DNA from: Lutibacter oricola
GTDB lineage: Bacteria; Bacteroidota; Bacteroidia; Flavobacteriales; Flavobacteriaceae
Assembly: GCF_900106565.1 (NCBI RefSeq)
Contig: NZ_FNNJ01000008.1
Location: forward strand, 62,001 to 126,000
Reading direction: 5' to 3'
DNA: 64,000 bases
The notes beneath the pieces were generated by a model. That model was given only the letters and a program-made list of their open reading frames with translations, ran no database searches and had not been told where the DNA came from. The position numbers and the translations under genes were made by a program. This document shows, in pieces, positions 60,684 to 64,000 of this stretch. Every line of letters begins with the position of its first letter. Position 1 is the first letter of the stretch.

Positions 60684-63600
60684 TTATTCGTCTTGAATTA
60701 AAAAGTCAAAAAGTTTTAAGTAACTAATATACTCATCTTTTAAAACAGTAGCGTAATTCTCATCGTCATATTTAATGGCTGTTTTTACAAGCTGATCGTA
60801 CATTAATAAACTACGTTCTAATTGTTCTTCAATACTATTGAAATAAGACTCGTCAAACTGGCTGTAGTATGTTAGTTTTTCTTGGAATACAGTTTTTAAT
60901 TCATTAGATAGTTTTCTAGCCTTTTCTTTTTTATCTAAAGCATAATACAAATCCAAATAAGGTATAAGCATACTGTGGTGTCCAAACTTGTCTACCGGCA
61001 TTTTTTCTAAAGATAAATCTAAAATTTCTTCAGCTTTGTCGAGCTTCTTTTCAATAAGTAATGTTTTAGCTAAACGCTCCATATTATTTCTGTATGAAAC
61101 GGAATTTTTACGTGTTTCAGGATCTAAATAAATGCTATTATCTGTAATGTTTCTCCAATCCCAATTTTTAACATTTTGATACATAATGTCTGAATTAACA
61201 CGGCCCATTTCAAAGAAATTCCCATCGCTAGGTGTATAAATAGGAACCAATCTATATGTCATACCATCAAGCTGTAAATAATCTTTCATCCAAATATATT
61301 CTTCAGGAGCTTGAGCACCACCAGTAAAATAAATTGGTTTTTCCCAATTGTTGTTAGCTATAATGTCTAACATTAATATTCTATTTTTTGTTAGAGTTCT
61401 TCCGAAGTTAATATCAATATAAGGTACAATTAAATCTGCATCTTTTTTAGCAACAATTCCACTGCGTAAAACAGCTTCTTTATCTACAGGAATTCTAATT
61501 TTGTTTGAAGGCAATATTTTTTCTGAAATACCATCGTCATCAAGATCATATTTAGTAATCTCTTTGTCGCTTTCAATCCACTTCATTAAATAATCTAGCG
61601 TAACGGTAGAATCTTTTAGTTGAGGTATTATTTCTTCAAAATAATAAGCTACATCTAAAGTTCCCCATTTGTATTTGTCATGAGTAAGTTTAGACGGAAT
61701 AGGGTCCGCTTTATATGTTTTACGCTTCATTTGGTCTATATACCAATCAGTTTGAAATAAACTAGTGTTAATTAGCTTAATATCCGTTCTGTAATTTTCA
61801 ACCTCTTGCATGTACCAAAGTGGAAAAGTGTCATTATCTCCAATGGTAAACATAATGGCATTTTCTGCACAAGAATCTAAATAAGCTTTTGCATTTAGGT
61901 GAGAAGTGTAACGATTAGATCTATCGTGGTCGCCCCAATTTTCTGCAGCCATTAAAGTTGGTACAGCCAATAATGAAATTACCGAAACTGCTATTGCTAC
62001 AGTAGTTTTATTTGCGTGTTTTTTAAGCCCTTCATATAAAGATAATACTCCAAAACCTATCCAAATTGCAAAAATATAGAAGGACCCAACTACCGCATAA
62101 TCACGTTCTCGTGGTTCAAACGGTTTTGGGTTTGTATAAAATATAATTGCTAAACCTGTAAAAGCAAAGAATAGTAATAGTACATAAAAATTTTGCTTGT
62201 CCTTTTTTAGATGGAACAATAGCCCAATAATTCCCAAAATAAACGGTAAGAAATAATAAGCATTTCGACCTTTATTTTCTTTTATTTCTGAAGGTAAATT
62301 AGATTGTGGTCCAAGTCGCATTTCATCAATAAACTTTATACCGCTAATCCAATTACCATTTTGTAAATCTAGTTGACCTTGTTCATCGTTTTGTCTACCA
62401 ACAAAATTCCACATAAAATAACGACCGTACATATACCCAAATTGGTAATCAATCATAAAGGTTATGTTTTCTAAAAAAGTAGGTCTACGCTTGCTTTTTT
62501 GAGGAATACCGGCAATTGCTTTGTAGTTTTTTATTACAGAAGGATCTGGGTTAACCATTCGGGGAATAAAACCTTTGTGTTTACTGCTCCAGTTTGGTAA
62601 AGCGTCTTTATAATTATTTACAATAATGTATTTACCTTGTTTTTCATCTTTCTCATATTTAGGCTTATCGTCTTTTGAAGGATTTTTTTTATCCTGCTCT
62701 CTGTTGTAAGCTAAAGAGTAATAAGTATCGTAAAAAACATTGGCATCACCGTATTGTTCACGATTGTAATACGCTAATAATTCTCTAGCGCTCGATGGGT
62801 TGTTCTCATTAATTGTAGTATTAGCATTTGCTCTAATTGGTAGCATTAACCAAGAAGAGAATCCAAGCATAATAAACAATACTGATAGAATTAACGTGTT
62901 TGCACCAACAAGTTTCTTTTTGTGTGTGTATTGAATTCCGAAGTAGAACAATGCAACTACTAAAACACCTGCAATAATACTTCCTGAGTTAAATGGAAGC
63001 CCAATAGAATTTACAAAAAATAATTCTAAAGCACTAAAGTATTTTAAAGTGTATGGGAATAATAATTTAAAAACAAATGCTAATACCAAAATTGAAACTA
63101 CATTGGCAATAGCAAAAAGTTTAATGTTATTAATGTCGTATTTTTTATAGATATATAAGAAGACAATAGAAGGTATTACAAGTAACGATAAAATGTGAAC
63201 ACCAAATGATAAACCAACTACAAAGCTTATTAAAAGTAGCCACTTGTTACCTTGCGGTTTGTCCATTTCACTTTCCCAACGTAAACCAAGCCAAAATAAT
63301 AGAGCCATTAAAAACGAAGACATAGCGTAAACTTCACCTTCTACAGCGCTAAACCAAAAACTGTCTGAAAACGTATAAGCTAAAGAACCTACAACTCCAC
63401 TACCTAAAATGGCAATAGATTTACTTTTAGAAAGTTCTAATGGGTTTTTTACTAACTTTTTGGCTAAAATTGTAATAGTCCAAAACATAAATAGTATAGT
63501 AAAAGCACTTGCTAAGGCAGACATGAAGTTGACCATTTTAGCAATCTCAGTTACATCTGTGGTAAACATAGCAAAAAACGCTCCAAGCATTTGAAATAAA

Positions 63601-63770
63601 GGAGCTCCTGGTGGATGCCCAACTTCAAGTTTTACAGCTGTTGATATGTATTCACCACAATCCCAGTAGCTAACTGTTGGTTCTAGTGTTAGTGTGTATG
63701 TTAGTAATGCAATTGCAAAAGTTACCCAGCCAGCAATTGTATTCCATTTGGTAAAGTTGAAGGTGTTCAT
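60684..63770 (-). CDS. DUF2723 membrane protein (predicted protein O-mannosyltransferase-like)
   Basis: A 1028-residue polytopic protein. The first 200 residues hold several helices with the family start NTIAGWVTFAIALLTYTLTLEPTVSYWDCGEYISTA and the acidic motif YWDCGEY, which resembles the first-loop active-site Asp/Glu pattern of GT-C glycosyltransferases. About 14 hydrophobic segments lie in the first 600 residues. A soluble C-terminal half with tetratricopeptide-like helices (residues about 900-1028) follows. DUF2723 proteins are linked to protein O-glycosylation in Bacteroidota; here the role is inferred. It leads the deacetylase gene. Confidence 0.9.
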   Translation of the reverse strand: MNTFNFTKWNTIAGWVTFAIALLTYTLTLEPTVSYWDCGEYISTAVKLEVGHPPGAPLFQMLGAFFAMFTTDVTEIAKMVNFMSALASAFTILFMFWTITILAKKLVKNPLELSKSKSIAILGSGVVGSLAYTFSDSFWFSAVEGEVYAMSSFLMALLFWLGLRWESEMDKPQGNKWLLLISFVVGLSFGVHILSLLVIPSIVFLYIYKKYDINNIKLFAIANVVSILVLAFVFKLLFPYTLKYFSALELFFVNSIGLPFNSGSIIAGVLVVALFYFGIQYTHKKKLVGANTLILSVLFIMLGFSSWLMLPIRANANTTINENNPSSARELLAYYNREQYGDANVFYDTYYSLAYNREQDKKNPSKDDKPKYEKDEKQGKYIIVNNYKDALPNWSSKHKGFIPRMVNPDPSVIKNYKAIAGIPQKSKRRPTFLENITFMIDYQFGYMYGRYFMWNFVGRQNDEQGQLDLQNGNWISGIKFIDEMRLGPQSNLPSEIKENKGRNAYYFLPFILGIIGLLFHLKKDKQNFYVLLLFFAFTGLAIIFYTNPKPFEPRERDYAVVGSFYIFAIWIGFGVLSLYEGLKKHANKTTVAIAVSVISLLAVPTLMAAENWGDHDRSNRYTSHLNAKAYLDSCAENAIMFTIGDNDTFPLWYMQEVENYRTDIKLINTSLFQTDWYIDQMKRKTYKADPIPSKLTHDKYKWGTLDVAYYFEEIIPQLKDSTVTLDYLMKWIESDKEITKYDLDDDGISEKILPSNKIRIPVDKEAVLRSGIVAKKDADLIVPYIDINFGRTLTKNRILMLDIIANNNWEKPIYFTGGAQAPEEYIWMKDYLQLDGMTYRLVPIYTPSDGNFFEMGRVNSDIMYQNVKNWDWRNITDNSIYLDPETRKNSVSYRNNMERLAKTLLIEKKLDKAEEILDLSLEKMPVDKFGHHSMLIPYLDLYYALDKKEKARKLSNELKTVFQEKLTYYSQFDESYFNSIEEQLERSLLMYDQLVKTAIKYDDENYATVLKDEYISYLKLFDFLIQDE

Positions 63771-63835
63771 ATATATTTTTTTAACCGTGGCGAATTTAAT
63801 AAAATTAAACTTAATTATTGAGAATTAGAACGGTA

Positions 63836-63843
63836 CAAAGCTA
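63836..63843 (-). promoter_or_regulatory. Predicted promoter -7 element of the DUF2723-deacetylase operon
   Basis: On the minus strand it reads TAGCTTTG, a TAnnTTTG match, 65 bp upstream of the ATG. No clear TTG element at the usual distance. Confidence 0.42.
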
Positions 63844-63900
63844 GAAATAAGTATTAAAGAGTTGTTAAAAATATTTTTATGAAAAAAAGTGAATATTTAT

Positions 63901-63930
63901 TTGCGGAATTAAATATTTGCCTTAAATTTG
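63901..63930 (+). promoter_or_regulatory. Promoter of the tRNA-Gln
   Basis: TTG at 63901-63903, 19 nt, then TAAATTTG at 63923-63930. The elements and spacing match the consensus exactly, and the tRNA begins 12 bp later. Confidence 0.75.
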
Positions 63931-63942
63931 CAATCGCAAAAA

Positions 63943-64000
63943 TGACCTATGGTGTAATGGTAGCACTCCGGTTTTTGGTATCGTCAGTCAAGGTTCGAGT
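63943..64000 (+). tRNA. tRNA-Gln (TTG), 5' part; cut by the window end
   Basis: TGACCTA begins the acceptor stem. A short D arm, GTGTAATGGTAGCAC, is typical of Gln, and the anticodon loop TTTTGGT carries TTG. One mismatch at the foot of the anticodon stem is also common in flavobacterial tRNA-Gln as I recall it. The T arm starts with GGTTCGAGT, where the window stops. Confidence 0.88.

Noticed and set aside
1-64000. CRISPR arrays, insertion sequences, prophage, rRNA operon or integrated elements
   Set aside because: No regularly spaced repeats, transposase, integrase, phage structural gene or rRNA sequence was seen.

Overview
The window is a low-GC, densely packed, transposon-free chromosomal segment of a member of the Bacteroidota, almost certainly a marine Flavobacteriaceae. 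The evidence is the TAnnTTTG/TTG promoter signature, a type IX secretion substrate, a PID-CTERM-like small protein, LVIVD lipoproteins, DUF5686 and DUF2723 proteins, an SDR-type threonine dehydrogenase and a Na+-coupled methylmalonyl-CoA decarboxylase. I would not name a genus from the sequence alone. I saw no rRNA, CRISPR array, insertion sequence, phage module or replication origin.

Layout. 1-3041: the edge of a polysaccharide-degradation region (3' part of a sulfatase, then a beta-helix lipoprotein resembling GH141). 3142-12647: a propionate/methylmalonyl-CoA block on the minus strand (epimerase, carboxyltransferase, pump gamma subunit, biotin carrier, pump beta subunit, CoA-transferase, both mutase subunits), preceded by a large symmetric DNA dyad. 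12892-17336: SDR-type threonine dehydrogenase, small lipoproteins, RecX and a pair of LVIVD lipoproteins. 17401-24003: a TetR-controlled RND efflux operon with a probable operator over the promoter. 24158-27269: prenyl synthase, small unknown proteins, a CAT-anticodon tRNA, a PID-CTERM-like peptide and riboflavin synthase. 27332-32305: pdxA, then the DUF177-rpmF-fabH-accB-accC fatty-acid block. 32391-37300: an Lrp-type regulator, a membrane zinc peptidase, asparaginase and an ExbB/ExbD operon. 37386-46645: beta-barrel protein, PAP2-like protein, RpoN, AsnRS, an MMPL exporter and DUF5686. 46736-50936: translation genes frr, pyrH, tsf, rpsB, rpsI and rplM, with candidate leader structures. 51074-63770: PolA with a degenerate proofreading site, two surface proteins, metallophosphoesterase, SerB, a thioredoxin-fold protein without cysteines, a polysaccharide deacetylase and a DUF2723 membrane protein. 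The right edge cuts a tRNA-Gln.

How it fits together. The methylmalonyl block has everything needed to interconvert succinyl-CoA and propionyl-CoA and to couple the decarboxylation to Na+ export. A biotin carboxylase (accC) elsewhere in the window could alternatively support carboxylation. Most other genes are housekeeping. The least explained signals are the 44-bp dyad upstream of the epimerase gene, the long hairpin upstream of rpsB, the 5'-terminal hairpin of the rplM-rpsI transcript, the degenerate PolA exonuclease and the cysteine-less thioredoxin.
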